A program made the position numbers and the translations under genes. Of a stretch of 64,000 nt of DNA, positions 32,105 to 43,989 are shown one piece after another. Source of the stretch: Fragilaria crotonensis. Taxonomy: Eukaryota; Bacillariophyta; Fragilariophyceae; Fragilariales; Fragilariaceae. The stretch's first letter is position 1, and every line of letters begins with the position of its first letter. The notes beneath the pieces were generated by a model, which was given only the letters and a program-made list of their open reading frames with translations, ran no database searches and was not told the DNA's origin. Where the stretch lies: contig JAKSYS010000019.1 of the NCBI GenBank assembly GCA_022925895.1, positions 1 through 64,000 on the forward strand, written 5' to 3'.

Positions 32105-33056
32105 TAGCTCCTTGGTGACTTAATGTGTGTTGATTGTTGATTGACCATTGCTGTGCATTGTGCCGCTGGAACAGCGGCAGTACGTAAAATAGATTTCAGG
32201 TTTTTACTTTAACACGTACTACAAGTACTTGTACCCGTACTCCGTACCTTGTACTGGAACGCTATTTTATCTACTGTGCCACCAGTTTGGTATGGCATAC
32301 TTGTACCTCGTACGGAGTACCACGCACAATTGTATTTGGAATACGTTGCTTGTGCACTCAACACATCCAGCCATTAAGCACTGTACTACTGAAGTACGGT
32401 GGAACTGAAAAAAAAGTATAAGCCTCTTATACTTTCGTCCCTCACTCGTACGAAGTTCCGGCAGTCGACGCGTTTACGTTTTTACAGTACATAGATTGTA
32501 CAGTAGTGGTACTGGCGTACTATACCTGGTAAAAGTAGTTGGAGAAGTAGACAGATCATATGACATATCTACAGTACTCCGAGTTACTACACCGTGCAAA
32601 CAGTATACAGTACCGCCGCTGGCACCTGGTACTGTACGTCTACCGGCCCACGTACAACCTCAGAGTACAAGTACCAGTCTACCGGGAGTGATTTTTGATG
32701 TTTCGATGTCGCTGATCCCAGAATATAAGGTTTCCGGGTTAAATGAGAACCTTGAACCAATCCCACAAACAAATCCATAGATTTTCACATGATATATATG
32801 CATAGACAATGCACCTGGAGCGGGTTTGGTTCACTATAAGCCAGTGTCCAGGACTACGATCAAGAAGACTAGACATTTGCCAGAGCTGAGTGAACGCCGT
32901 TGGCTTCTGGAAATCGTGGCTTTCGTGCTTCCCTGCAACTGTTGGCCAGGTGCGATAGGCTCTGTTCCCTTGAAGCGCTGTTTTCTGGTTTCAAATTTCA
33001 AGGAACAATTGCAGTGCGAAAAGGCCTGTTGAACGCTTTTGTGGAGCGACCACATT

Positions 33057-34755
33057 ATGCCACCGGCGAGCGTTCATCCTGATTCAACGATGCAGCAATT
33101 GCAACCCCAACGCCCGCCGCTACGGAGAGCGACCTACATTCATGTTAGCGATTTGACCAGTGCCTATAACATAGATCATAAGAGACTTGAGCTAGAGCTT
33201 GCCCGAGTCAAGGTACCGGGTTCGAGTCACTATCCTCCGGCTGCGCAACCCTCAGAGACTCCCACCGATGAAGCCAGCGTCTTATCCCAGCCTCAGAAAC
33301 GACTTCAGCCACCGCGGGGTGGCTTCAATTTATGCGTGTAAGTTGCCACTGCCGAACAGCACTCCCGTATTTTGTTCAACACCTAACTGTATATTTTACA
33401 GACTTGTCGGAAAAGTTAATGTTGTTGTTGATAAACTAAGAGTAGATAGATCCCGAGTTAGGCTGGCTGAAGTGGAGGTTGGGGATGAAACTGGGACCGT
33501 TTCATTGCGGGCCAGAGATGATCAAATAGACGTGCTCGAAGAAGTGTCGCAGCAATCAGGTGCAGTGGTCTTACGGAACTGCACTCTCGAGCTCTTTCAG
33601 GGAAAGCATATTCGACTCGCGGTGACGAAATGGGGGAAAATGAGTGTGTTTCCGGATGACGTGGCAAGCACACCTCCTCCACCGTCGAAAATGAACAGGG
33701 AGAGGAACTTCTCGCTCATTGATTTGAGTATTGTAGCCAGCGAGATGGTGGAGAATCAAACTCCAGAGGTCGGACATGCGGGATCAAGTCGAGAAAGTCC
33801 TATCAGAGGGCCTCAAAGTAGACAACAATTTCAAGCGCCACAGTACCCGCAGCAACTCCAACAGCGACGGACACCACGGGATCGTAGGCAAGTTCGTCCT
33901 GGTCGGGGAGTTGTTGCCAATCCCCTTGCGGTTCCATTCCCGGAGATGCCAATGCACAATCAAATGAGGTATCCTGGTGTACCTGCATACGGTTATGGGG
34001 AGTCCATGGAGATGCAGCACTACGCTTACGGGATTCCAAGATCAAGTCAGGAAAGCATGCAGCCTTCTCCTCATCAATACATGCAGATTCAACAACAACA
34101 GTACGAGATGCAGCGTCGGCAAATGCAGCAGATGCGCGCATTTCACGACCAGGGAGATCGCGCCAGACAAATGCAGCGTCGGATGCAGCCCAGTCGGAGT
34201 TCTGTCCCGATGGTTGCAGGATCGAATAGTTTCGACTCGATGCCACCCGAATTTCCCTCCCTCCCTGCTGCTGTGCCAATGCACGGCGCCAATCGACCCC
34301 GGGAAGAAGGATCGAGCGAGCCGAAGCAGGAGGAAAGTATTTCGTCACCGACCAAGCCAGACATGGGGGCTTGGCGAGGCCATAATATAATGCATCCTGG
34401 TATGGATGAGAACATGGCGAATTCTCCCCGAATGAATCCCACAGCAACAGCCTTTTCGCCGTCCTATGGCAGCCCTGCAGGTAAGTCGCGTAGCCAGATA
34501 TTCGCCCGTTATTTGAAGCATTTATTCTGACGCAATATCGTAGGAATGCAATCCATGCAAGGATTGCAGTACGGTGGATATAACCCTTACGAACAATCTC
34601 GCAGTCATTACTTACACCAACAGCCCGCGGTCTATTCACAGAATATCGCCTACGTTCCAGCTCCGGGAGGGGCTCCTGGCCATGGCGCAGTCGTCAGTGA
34701 TAACGCGCCAGACCAGCCATCTGAGAAAAGCCAATCAACAGGCGCACCAAAATAG
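33057..34755 (+). CDS. OB-fold nucleic-acid-binding protein with long Q/M/P-rich tail
   Basis: Three exons, 33057-33337, 33402-34480 and 34544-34755, with GT-AG introns of 64 and 63 bases, give 523 residues. After a ~90-residue variable N-terminus the OB domain runs about 94-175: LVGKVNVVVDKLRV, LAEVEVGDETGTVSLRARDD, then SGAVVLRNCTLELFQGKHIRL and AVTKWGKMSVF. This is the strand pattern of SOSS-B/hSSB single-strand binders (DETG is typical). The remaining ~340 residues are low complexity, rich in Gln, Met, Pro, Ser and Arg (EMQHYAYG, MQIQQQQYEMQRRQM, MQRRMQPSRSS), closing with Tyr/Gly/Gln repeats such as QYGGYNPY. A single-stranded DNA or RNA binding role follows from the fold; the prion-like tail suggests condensates or RNP assembly. 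It is convergent with the ASCC2-like gene, with a gap of 156 bases. Confidence 0.8.
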
Positions 34756-34911
34756 ACTAACCGGTAAGTTGAAGGCAAACTCCAGGCCATCGGGGCTTGT
34801 GGGTCCTCGGAGCAGGCGCATATCAAGGTTATGCCTTTGGAAGGCAGCCTTCAAAACTTGCTAAATTTATTCCACATCCTTCGACGACTGTTGAAGGATG
34901 TAATCAGCATA

Positions 34912-36468
34912 CTACAACCCACTAGCACTTTGCTTCTTTTGAGCCCGGTCCTTTCGATGGTGATTCCCAATCTTGGCCTTGTTGTCGTTCTTGCGGCGCT
35001 TTTGTATTTTGGTCATTTCATCGCTTGGAGTTGCTTGGTTTCCTTGTTCTGGTTTCTTCAGATCGCTATTTGTAGTGTGGGGATTCGTTGCCGTCTTTCC
35101 CCCTCTCTGTCTAGGCAAAACTTTACCGTCGGGACCCAAGACTCTCCCTCCCTTTATTTTGTCCCCGCCGCGGAACACCTTGGTGCCCCCTCCAGCTTCT
35201 TCACCTTCGGAACTTTCCTTCGTAGTCACTATCTCTTTTATGTGGTTAGTGTTTCGGTTTTCGGTCCAATACTCTTGTTCTCGTTCAGTTTCGCGAGCAA
35301 TCCGATTGTAAATTTTAATTTGTGAAATGTCAACATCATCATAGGTGCTTCCCTTGCCACCCAGGTCTCCGCCAGCATCCATGCCGTCATATTGATCATC
35401 ATAGTCGTCGTCATATTCGTTATGTACAACAGTAAGAGCAAATGCTTCAGCTTCTTGCTGCTGTTCCATCGCTGCGAATCTCTCCTTCGCGATTTGTTTC
35501 GCTTCGGGATCATCAAGCTCGTACGCTGTCGATTTAGAGGTTTCCTTCCTACGTGCCGGAAGGGTTGGGTCTAGCAATTGAAGACTGTGTGGAAGCGACG
35601 AAGGATCCAATAGTGCAGTCACTGCCGACGACACATCGCCTTGAAAATAGGACAGTACTGTTTCGATGTATCCATCTCCCAAATCCGGAAGCACGTCCTT
35701 GACTTGCTGAACCCGGCGTTGAATTTCCGCTTGCGGGTCGATCTTTGCGGTTGGCGGGATAGAGATAGATGCCGTGTGGGTAGGCTTGGATTGTTGCTTC
35801 CAAACGTCAGCCGACTCTGTTGGGCAGGATTCTAACATGCGGACGAGGTATTCTCGTTCATCAGGATATTCGTCAAACATGCCCCGCAATAAAGCAACAA
35901 ATGAACCATCGGGATGTAGAAGTGTGTCACCAAGAAACGTAGTCTTGTCATCGCCTGTCAGAGCTTGCACCAATTCCATGGCTCGTTGTATGGCCACTTC
36001 TTGTTGGGTCTCCCTCAAGGAGGGTATGAATCCATCTACCAAGAGAGAGAGGTGTGTCTTCGTCAAAAGGGTGCATTCCGTCTCGTATTCGCGCTTGTGT
36101 CTGGAGAACCTGCAGTACGCAGATGTCAATGTAAGACATAAGTCGACTGAATACGCCGCTCGACAGGCTCGGCTTGAATTGCAACATAGGCCGCCGAGGG
36201 AAAATGAGGCGCTTCGAATATCATCTATTGTCGAACCTTGATTTGACACTATACTTCCAAACGCCAGAGTTAACTCTTTCATGATGTTCGACAGATACGA
36301 ATGTGGGAGTTTGTCAAGGAAGCCTTCATAGGCAAGAACTAATTCGGAATTCAACGTTTCCTGGTGAAGTGCGAGGCCTAATCGATAAAAGTCTATTGAC
36401 CTTGGCAGGGATTTTGAGTCTGAATCTAACGTTGTTACCAATTGTCGCAAATGATCGAGGTTGATCAT
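34912..36468 (-). CDS. ASCC2: CUE-domain protein, ASCC2-like
   Basis: 518 residues from the ATG at 36468; the frame stays open a little further upstream without another ATG, so a missing 5' exon is possible (human ASCC2 is longer, about 757). The N-terminal half is helical, as in the ASCC3-binding part. Residues about 245-290 form the ubiquitin-binding CUE domain: IQRRVQQVKDVLPDLGDGYI, VLSYFQGDVSSAVTALLD, followed by LPHSLQLLDPTLP. A DDDYDDQYDGMDAGGDLGG acidic stretch and the KIYNRIARETEREQEYWTEN segment match the ASCC2 C-terminal region. The end is Lys-rich (KIQKRRKNDNKAK), likely nuclear or RNA-binding. ASCC2 recruits the ASCC3 helicase to ubiquitin marks in alkylation repair and rescue of stalled ribosomes. 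The assignment rests mainly on the CUE domain and what follows it. Confidence 0.75.
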   Translation of the reverse strand: MINLDHLRQLVTTLDSDSKSLPRSIDFYRLGLALHQETLNSELVLAYEGFLDKLPHSYLSNIMKELTLAFGSIVSNQGSTIDDIRSASFSLGGLCCNSSRACRAAYSVDLCLTLTSAYCRFSRHKREYETECTLLTKTHLSLLVDGFIPSLRETQQEVAIQRAMELVQALTGDDKTTFLGDTLLHPDGSFVALLRGMFDEYPDEREYLVRMLESCPTESADVWKQQSKPTHTASISIPPTAKIDPQAEIQRRVQQVKDVLPDLGDGYIETVLSYFQGDVSSAVTALLDPSSLPHSLQLLDPTLPARRKETSKSTAYELDDPEAKQIAKERFAAMEQQQEAEAFALTVVHNEYDDDYDDQYDGMDAGGDLGGKGSTYDDVDISQIKIYNRIARETEREQEYWTENRNTNHIKEIVTTKESSEGEEAGGGTKVFRGGDKIKGGRVLGPDGKVLPRQRGGKTATNPHTTNSDLKKPEQGNQATPSDEMTKIQKRRKNDNKAKIGNHHRKDRAQKKQSASGL

Positions 36469-36876
36469 GGTTCGCAATGTGAATATTGCAGTGTCGATAA
36501 GGGAAATAGTGCTGTTGGGTTAGGCCTACAAAAGCGTACTCGTAGTTCTCTGTGATGGTGTGGGGTGTGGGAGTGGGGAGAAGAATTTGAGTCGACCGTC
36601 GTGTCGTTTTCTGCTTGACGTTTGAACCTGTTGAACTACTCAGTACTGTAGTACGAGTACACTAGCCCAGGAGAAGCTCTACTGTATGATAATCGGACAT
36701 CCACTTCTTCTCCGAGTATGACATACTACGGTATTGTACGTATGACATATCATAGTAGTTTTGAGCCAACACTCACAGTACTCATGTCCCAGCGTTTTGT
36801 ACATATACACTCGGAGTACTTGTACCTGGTACCGGTACTTGTTCTTTATATCGTCCGTCGTCTTCTGTTTTGGTAG
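36469..36876. other. Intergenic and left flank of nested transposon
   Basis: 5' flank of the ASCC2-like gene. GTAC-rich runs at 36635-36665 and 36780-36840. The last five bases, GGTAG (36872-36876), are the left target duplication of the 12 kb copia element. Confidence 0.6.
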
Positions 36877-37778
36877 TGATATGGTTCGGGTTAACGGAAC
36901 CTAGCGACGCGCAGGTCGGCATAGGGTTCGGGTTAAGAACCAGGACGTAACCGTTACGGGGTACGCCCCCAGTAGGTAAGTGTCTAGTACGACACTGACT
37001 ATTGCATAGTTCATCTATAAACGGTACAGCTACGCAGTGCTGTCTACCGCTACAGATAACGATATGTGTACTATCTGTCGTTCTGTCGCTACACGAATGT
37101 GCGAGAGACTGACTAGTAGAAATATCGCGTGTCGTATAGTGGGCACTGTCTAATGGTTTATCGTTATGTACAGTAACGTTAAACTCAGACGTGCGCGTAC
37201 TATCGACGGGCAGAGGAAGTGATGTGCGAGAGGTACTGTTGTACCGGTCGCCGTGTTGTGTTGTGTTGTCGTTATCGTTGTAGTGAGTACCGTCGTACTC
37301 ACTACGTATATTTGTACAGCACGGTATATATGATGTCATGACGACGGCGGGTAAAAACTCGTCATGGTCAATCATCATCATCGTGAGAAAAATATGCAGT
37401 GTAAGTAAAAAGGTGAGTGACACTAAAATGTACAAAATTGACAATTGTGGGAAGAAATGAAGGGCGACCGAAATGAGAGGTCTGATTGAAGGGGAGTGTT
37501 CCTTGGAACAATCAGGAACACTCCTCATATCAATCACGGTCAGCAGCGTATGGCTGCGTTGTTTTTCGTAAACGAGGCGTTGAGCGTCGTTTGAAAATCA
37601 ATGTACAAACTCGAGGAACGAGATGAACATGATTTGAATCGACGTGAGTTTTGATTCCAGTCGTGCAGTGTCGCACTGGTTACTGGAGCACGGATGTAAT
37701 GTTTTACTGTGCATGCGAGCGACAGTTTAGGGATAGGGATAATAGAAAAATATGTAGGGCGATACTGGATGTTTAACA
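36877..37778 (-). repeat. 3' LTR of the 12 kb copia element
   Basis: 902 bases. Matches 47982-48784 plus 56896-56991 with a few substitutions (for example ACTATTGC/ACTACTGC) and small indels in an A-rich stretch near 37380-37415. It contains a 251-codon minus-strand frame that is present in both copies but shows no domain. Confidence 0.93.
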
Positions 37779-37789
37779 CCCCTCTTGAA

Positions 37790-38557
37790 TCAAATCTCTG
37801 TAGATTCACTTGTAGCTTGTAGCATGTGATCAGGTAGTGTACAGAAGACTTTGTTGATGTGGACATCAATTTTGGCAGAGACTTGTGTTTTTGTGAGGAT
37901 GTCGGCAAGTTGAGAATCGCAAGGTATCCAATGTAGTTGATGTATACCGTCTTGTTGGCCTTGACGGACATAGTGGAAACGTCGTTCGATGTGACGAGTC
38001 TTGCGGGTTAATTTGCCGTTCTTGGCGATCTGCACAGTGGCTTCGTTGTCGATCATGAGAATCGATGGGATAGTTGGAAGACGCTGCATAGATTCGCGCC
38101 AATGTTTGGTTCCGAGATATGTCATGTCGTAGAGTAGCATCCGAATGTGAGCTGTGGCCATGGAGGCAGAGCATGCGGCCATGTATTCGGCCTCGGACGT
38201 TGACATAGCAATTGGTGTTGGCATCGTAGAGTTGGCTTCGATGAGAGCACCGTTGTGAAAGATCATATAACCGACAGTAGAGCGGCCAGTGTCAGGGCAA
38301 TCTTGCCAGCTGGCGTCGGAAAATACGGTTAAGTCGGAATGGGGAATGCGGTGTTGACGACATATGTCGTAAACAGGGTTGGTCGTGGCATCCGGTAGAA
38401 CTTGATGGCATAATATGGGCGACGGCGTAGGTAGCCAATCAGCCAGATAAGAGCACGGAAGTCGAGTGCGCCAGGGCAGACGCAGGCTTTTGCAAGTTTG
38501 CAGACTGCAAAGAGGATATCGGCACGGGTGTTGTAGGCAAGGTAGAGTAGCGTACAT
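37790..38557 (-). pseudogene. Copia RNase H segment, 12 kb element
   Basis: In a different frame from the RT above it; the shift lies near 38400. Recognisable are LTVFSDASWQDCPDTGRST, SEAEYMAACSAS, the IDNEATVQIAKNG block and SQLADILTK near the end, all standard copia RNase H landmarks. The stop is 11 bases from the polypurine tract and LTR border. Without a frame change it cannot be made as part of Pol. Confidence 0.85.
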
Positions 38558-40824
38558 ACAGCGGAGCGGAATGGGAGGCGTTTCTCGTGTTGTTCGACAA
38601 CTTGCTTGTCATGATCGGTGACAGGTCGATTGTCTTTACTGAAGGTGTAATCCGGTGGGAATGGTGTTTCACGTTCAGGGAACTCGGAGTTGGGATCGTA
38701 ACGTTGCAAAGTGTTGAGAACGTAGCGATGTTGGTCGAGGGTGTAGGTTTTGTCTTTGTGTTGATGGATGCGCATTTGCAAGAACCATTGAGCAGGTCCA
38801 AGGAACTTGACGTCGAAGCGATTGCGGACGGATTCTTCGAATTCTTTTTCGATGGCGTCATTGCTGCCAGCGTAGAGCATGTCGTCGACAAAGAAGAGAA
38901 GGCGTAACCATTGGTTGTGTTTGTTGTAAAAGACAAAATAGGAGGGTTCAGACTGGGATTGGATGAATCCTTTGGAGTAAAGCCATTCAGAGAATTCAAT
39001 GTTCCAATATTTTCCAGAGTAAACAAGTCCATAGATTCCCTTGTTCAAAAGGGCTGGAGTTCCAAAGTATTTAGCATATTCAGGGAAGTAATATGCATAC
39101 TCAAGTGGAAGTCTGACAAAGTGGCGACCGATGACTTTGGCTTGTAGATATGCGCCAATGAAGTCGGCACTTTTGAGAGTGCGGTGGGATGCACAGATTG
39201 TTGAGAGAAGTAACTTGACCCCTCTTGAAGATGCACAGGGTGACCATGTGTCCTCAAAAGGTTGAGGTACCTCAATTGGGATGGTGTTAGTTGTCTTGCT
39301 GGATTCAGGATTGTTTTCAGCATTGTCTTGTTTTTGTTGTTGGAGAAATTGCTGGTAAGCAGCTTTAGTTTTCTTCAATCGTCGTTTTTCCAAGTCGCCA
39401 CGGGCGACAAGGCGAGCTTTAAGTTTTTCAAGTTTACCAGTTGCAGTTTGTTTTGCTTTCAAGACAAGTTTGACAGGGATGATGAGTTCATCTTTCCGGG
39501 GTTGTTCACCCAGAATGAAGGTATCGTGGTCGATTAAGTTCTTGATTTCCATGCGAATAGCATGTAGCCAGGCATTGCGGACGTCATCGTCAAGTTTGAG
39601 AACGGCTTTGAAGGATTGCGGTTCAGGGAGATACTTGTCCACGGGATCGTCGGTGGGCGAAGTTGTGGATGCGTCAACGGCGAGCATGGCAGTGTGGATG
39701 GGATCAACTGATGGCAGAGATTCAGCACACTCTTGGAAGTATAAAGTCATTTCCTTGTGAAGTGGGGTGTGTCTCAGTTGGTGAAAGGTCCAGTTGATCA
39801 GCTGAGGAGTTGGTGGTGTTGGTCCAGGAGAGATGTCAGATTCTGTGATGGGATCAGTGTCATCAATATCATCTTCTGGATGGGTAGTGCTTGAAGGGCC
39901 ATTGTCTTGTGCTTGTAAAAGTTGTTCAGAGTCATGGAGTTCTTCAAGATAGGTGGATGGTGTGATGCCTAGATTGGCAGCAGATCCGGTTTGGTGGACA
40001 ATTGATGGTTCAGAGTTGTCCAAAGATTGGAGTCCATTGGGATCCAAGTGAGATCGGATGGGAATGGCTCCGGCAAAGGGCTTTGAATCGAAGGCAAGGG
40101 CAGAGCTGAAGTCTTCATCAAAGTAGGCGTCGCGAGTGATGACGATGCGCTGCGGATGATCAGGAGAGTAAACGAGCCATCCGGCTGAGTTCTCTGGGAA
40201 TCCGATGAAGATACCACGGGAAGCACGTTGGAGTTGTTGCTTATAGGTAATGAGCTTGTTGCGGAAGGTCGGTTCGTAGCGCTTGAAGTAGACAGGGCAT
40301 CCAAATACGCGGAAGTTGGCAAGGCTTGGTTTTCTGCCATAGCTGTATTGGAATGGTGTGGTTGGGTTGCCATGTTGATCAGTCACATTCTTGGCTGGGC
40401 AAGCATTAATAATGCTGACAGCATAGGCATGTGCATGATGGAAGAAGGCACCGCCAAGTCGGGCAGTGTTGAGAAGTACATTTGCAGTGTTGTGAACTTC
40501 TCTCCATTTGGCTTCACAGATGCCATTCATTTCTTGGTGTTCTGGAGCAGCAGCTTCAAGTTTAATTCCAAGGTTGGTGCATTCTGTGATGAATTTTGCA
40601 GATGTAAAGGCAGATCCGGCATCAGTACGGATGAAGCGGACGGACTTTGTGCGGCCAAGTAGTTCTGTCTGAGTAAGCCAGGACTTAAGGGCTGTGATGA
40701 TGGATGTGGTGCTTTCAGTTGGGAGTCCTATCCAGCCAGTTAGCTTGCCAGGTGTTGTGACAATAAAGAGGTAGGCTGAATAGTTTGTTGCAGTGGTGAG
40801 TCCAAACCGAAAGGGGTTTCTCAT
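38329..40824 (-). pseudogene. Copia integrase core and reverse transcriptase, 12 kb element
   Basis: 831 open codons. Integrase core: FIRTDAGSAFTSAKFITEC (second Asp) and HQEMNGICEAKWREV (Glu at the third site). After a Thr/Ser-rich linker the RT starts near EIKNLIDHDTFILG; the palm has SADFIGAYLQA with the first catalytic Asp and LLFFVDDMLYAGSN with the DD pair. The integrase zinc-binding HHCC part, expected just upstream at about 40830-41270, is not found in an open frame, so damage lies there too. The frame ends in RPTLFTTYVV, leaving the RNase H frame. Confidence 0.88.
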
Positions 40825-41274
40825 GAGATCAAGGTGAAGTTGGTGAAACGGTTCTGAGCCTTGTCTGAGAGGAATTTTGCTGCGAGCGTGTTTTGGCTAA
40901 TCGAGATACAAATTGGCCAAGTGTTTTTGTCAATCGCAGGCGAGTGTATGATCATTCAAGCGTGATGCAGGGATCCGGTCATGAGATTGCGGAAATTTCG
41001 GTGCGCAAGGCGACGGGATATGGTCTCAAGAGGCAAAGAAGTTGTTGGTCTTGAGGTGTCAGCTTGTGTAGGATCAACATGTTGGTCAAATGCAGGGAGA
41101 AGGAAGTTTCATCAGGTGTGGTGTCCACAGGTTGTGCCATGGTAGAAAAGGCATTCTGTGTTGGGAGTTCATGCAGGAGCAGGGGCCATGTGTATTTTGA
41201 ATTGTTTGGGAACTGGATTGTAGTGGCTCTGTTCTGGATGATGACTGTGAAATTCTGGGTTGCAGAGATGGTTG

Positions 41275-41721
41275 TCAGGAAAGAAGGCGGTGGCTGAGAC
41301 CTTCAATATAATAAACATCAGTTAGGCCAAGGATAGACTTTTGTCCTTCATCAGAGGTGAAGTAGCAGTCAGTGGTTCCTTTGAATGTTGAGATCTTGGT
41401 GGTTCCGTCAGCAAGAGAGACAGGGATGTGGCAGGCTTCAACATCACGAAGGTCGCTGAAAACGGGTGTATAATGACATGTGGCACCACTGTCAGGTAGC
41501 CAGTTGTCAAGACTTGGTGGTCCAAATCTTTGATGTGTTGATAAGGGGTCTTCAGGGAAGAGTTCTGTTGAGCCTGTGTTGGGTGGAGAGTTTGGTGCTG
41601 ATGGTAAGAAATCATTGTTGAGCAATGCTCTGTTGATTTCCATCTGAGGAGCATTGACATCAGGCCATGAGGTAACTGCAGATGGGCCATTGAAGGTGTC
41701 CTGGAGGTCACAGGTGGCCAT
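41275..41721 (-). pseudogene. Copia protease segment, 12 kb element
   Basis: Contains LDNWLPDSGATCHYTPVF, the aspartic protease box (DSGA) of copia, followed by VSLADGTTKIST. Pol processing would depend on it. The frame stops (LSHRLLS) where gag-pre-integrase should follow, so the polyprotein is broken here. Confidence 0.85.
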
Positions 41722-43986
41722 GTATGCTTGATGGTGAAAAGCATGGGAGTTAGATGCAGTTGAGTCAGTAATGAAGTAAGCACGCTGGTTGCGGGTGCTG
41801 CATTTTCATTGTTTGGATTTCTGGGCGGCGGTCCTCCACGGTTGTTCTGGTTAGTTGATGAGCGATTGGCGGTTATGCATCGATTAGCATAGTGGCCAAG
41901 TCTACCACAGTTATTGCATACAATATTTGCAGCATTGGATGTGTTAGGGTTTCGTCTCACAGCTGGTGTGTTGTTTGGAGGCGCCGTTGATTTCCATTGT
42001 TTGAAGATATCGGTCTGAGAGGAGGGCGTGAGCCGCGATTCTGTTGTTGAAAAGGGCGAGATTGTTGTGGTGTGCTCCTGCGATCATTGTTGTTATGTTG
42101 TCTTGGTGGTGCAGGAGCTTGATTCGGTCCTCGATTGTTTGGTCGATGCGGTGGTCTGTTGTTTGAAGCAGTGTACGGTCGCATCATAGAACTGAAGGCA
42201 TGTTGTTGGCGTGGTGTGAAAACGCGCGTTGTGCCTTGGCGAGGTCGAGAGGATTGGTTTGAAAACGGTTGACGTGCAGAATTTGCATGCTGGTTGTAAT
42301 TGCGTTGATTTTGGGAAGGGAGAGTGAGTCCACGCGAGTCGTCGATGTTCAGCAAATGGCTCTCAAGTTCCGCAAAAGTGGGTAGTTCTTCGTCATTCAA
42401 CTCAGCTCGACGGATGTCGGCGTCAAAACGTTGGTAGGAAGCAGCATAAAAGTGGTGATTGCTGCCGCCACGGATGGTTCGCTTGATAATGTCGGCATCG
42501 GTGTTAGGGATACCGGCATGATAGCAGTCGCGCGTTAGAGTCGAATGCGATTCAAGTATGATGTCGCAACTTCTTGGTGACCTTGTTTGATCGAGTAGAA
42601 GGATTCGCGCGTGCGTTCAATGTGATCTTGGGTGAGTGGAGCACAATGACGTCTTAGAGTCAGAATGGCAGTTCTGGCATCAGGTGGACAGTCAATGATG
42701 TGCTTCTGGCAAGGATCACTGATGTTGGTGAAGATCAGGTTGTAGAGTGCTGTGCCAATGCATGGATGGGAGTAGCTGATTTGCTTTGGCCAGAGGTCAA
42801 AGACATTGCGTGTCCATGGGGATATGTTGCAAACAATTCGAAGGTTGTCCATAAAGGCATTGAACTGACGTCGTCGTTGGAGAAGATCACTTGGATAGTT
42901 CAGCTTTCGAAGGTTTGCAGTCTTGGCGTATTTCAGGAGCGTTCTTGTCAGATCTTCAATCGGAGGATATGTGAAGTCGGTTCTTGTTGATGAAGTCAGG
43001 GCATCAGGAGAACCTAAGGGAATCTGAGGCGGTCCGTTGTCGTCTTCTTGTTCGTCGTCTTGGTCGTCGTCGTCGAAGAATGTCTCTTGTCTTGGCGGGT
43101 AAGCGAACGTTGGGTGAGTTTCTGAGCGTTTTGTCGGTAACGGAGCGTTTGGTCTTGACGTTGGTGTTTTGGGAACAATTTCAGCGGGTGGAGGCTGGGT
43201 TTGGTCTGCTGTGTCGGACAAGGGGGTTTTTGGTGTTAGAATTTGTCCGACTGCACGTGACAGACGCTGCAAGGGATTCGACGGATTTTCTGTCGGATTT
43301 TGTGGCAAAGTGTCAATAAAAGGAGCAGGAGTGTCAGAAATGGGTGAGTTTTCAGGAATTGCTGACGTTTCATGTTCTGTTTCGTCAATTTCGGTAGAAC
43401 TGTCTGAGTTTTCAGGATTGGGGTTGCAGGTTCGATTCGGGTTGTTTTCCGGTAGAAGCGATGATCTGCGTGTTAGAACAACTAATGCATTGTGTTCAAG
43501 AGGACATTGTTGTTTTTCCAAATCATATCTAATTACATTGCAATTATCCTCTGTTGCTACATTCACATCATTGTGTCTGTGGCCAGGAGGGATAAGTGAG
43601 TTGCAAGTAATAGATTTGGCTGTGCTTTCATTGTCAGAACACAAGGAACTAGACTCACCAGGAATGACATTAAGGAGTAATTCTGGGGTCTTGTTTGTGT
43701 ATGGGTATTCTGGGTGATTGTGCTGTTGCCAGAAAAATGAAAAGCGATTGTGTTTGATCTGATCAGCCGGCTTTTGGAGGGCGTCTTGAAGATGTGGCAA
43801 GGCCCAAGCGCGGTAGACATTGTCGGATCCACGTTTCGTGGTGATAACTTGGATAAGTCTGATAGCAAGATCAAGGGGAACAGTGTGAGGATCATCAACA
43901 ACATGGTGGACAGGGTTTGACTGGCGCCAAAGTTGACTGGGATTGTTAGGACATGCCCATTGATTTGCTTCATAGTTTGCAGTCAT
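41322..43986 (-). pseudogene. Copia gag with zinc knuckle, 12 kb element, broken in three frames
   Basis: Three successive frames on the minus strand make one gag: 43986-42535 (483 codons, ATG start), 42400-41957 and 41960-41322. The first carries the helical capsid part (FNAFMDNLRIVCNIS, SDPCQKHIIDCPPDART, ERTRESFYSIKQGHQEV), preceded by a long Pro/Thr/Ser/Asp-rich stretch. The second holds DEELPTFAELESHLLNID, then an Asn/Gln/Pro-rich RNA-binding-like tail. The third has the CCHC knuckle CNNCGRLGHYANRC. Capsid and RNA packaging are the roles in the family. The frame changes near 42500 and 41960 make the present copy non-functional unless they are sequence errors. Confidence 0.82.
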
Positions 43987-43989
43987 AGG

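Larger units (their letters stand above)
29104..33056. other. 4 kb gene-poor region with tandem array and MITE-like element
   Basis: GTAC-rich runs lie at 29150-29580 and 32210-32680. The stretch 29650-32160 is AT-rich with no gene-like frame; it contains the ~180-base tandem array and the 632-base inverted-repeat element listed separately. A perfect 10-base hairpin AAAGTATAAG-CCT-CTTATACTTT sits at 32413-32435 and an 8-base stem TGCCGCTG/CAGCGGCA at 32161-32179. Confidence 0.5.

Noticed and set aside
33205-33225. GGTTCGAGTC, a tRNA B-box-like sequence
   Set aside because: It is within the coding exon of the OB-fold gene, and no A-box or acceptor stem fits around it.
36782-37537. 251-codon minus-strand frame in and beside the copia LTR
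   Set aside because: It lies almost wholly inside the LTR, is repeated in the other LTR, and has no domain; treated as chance openness.
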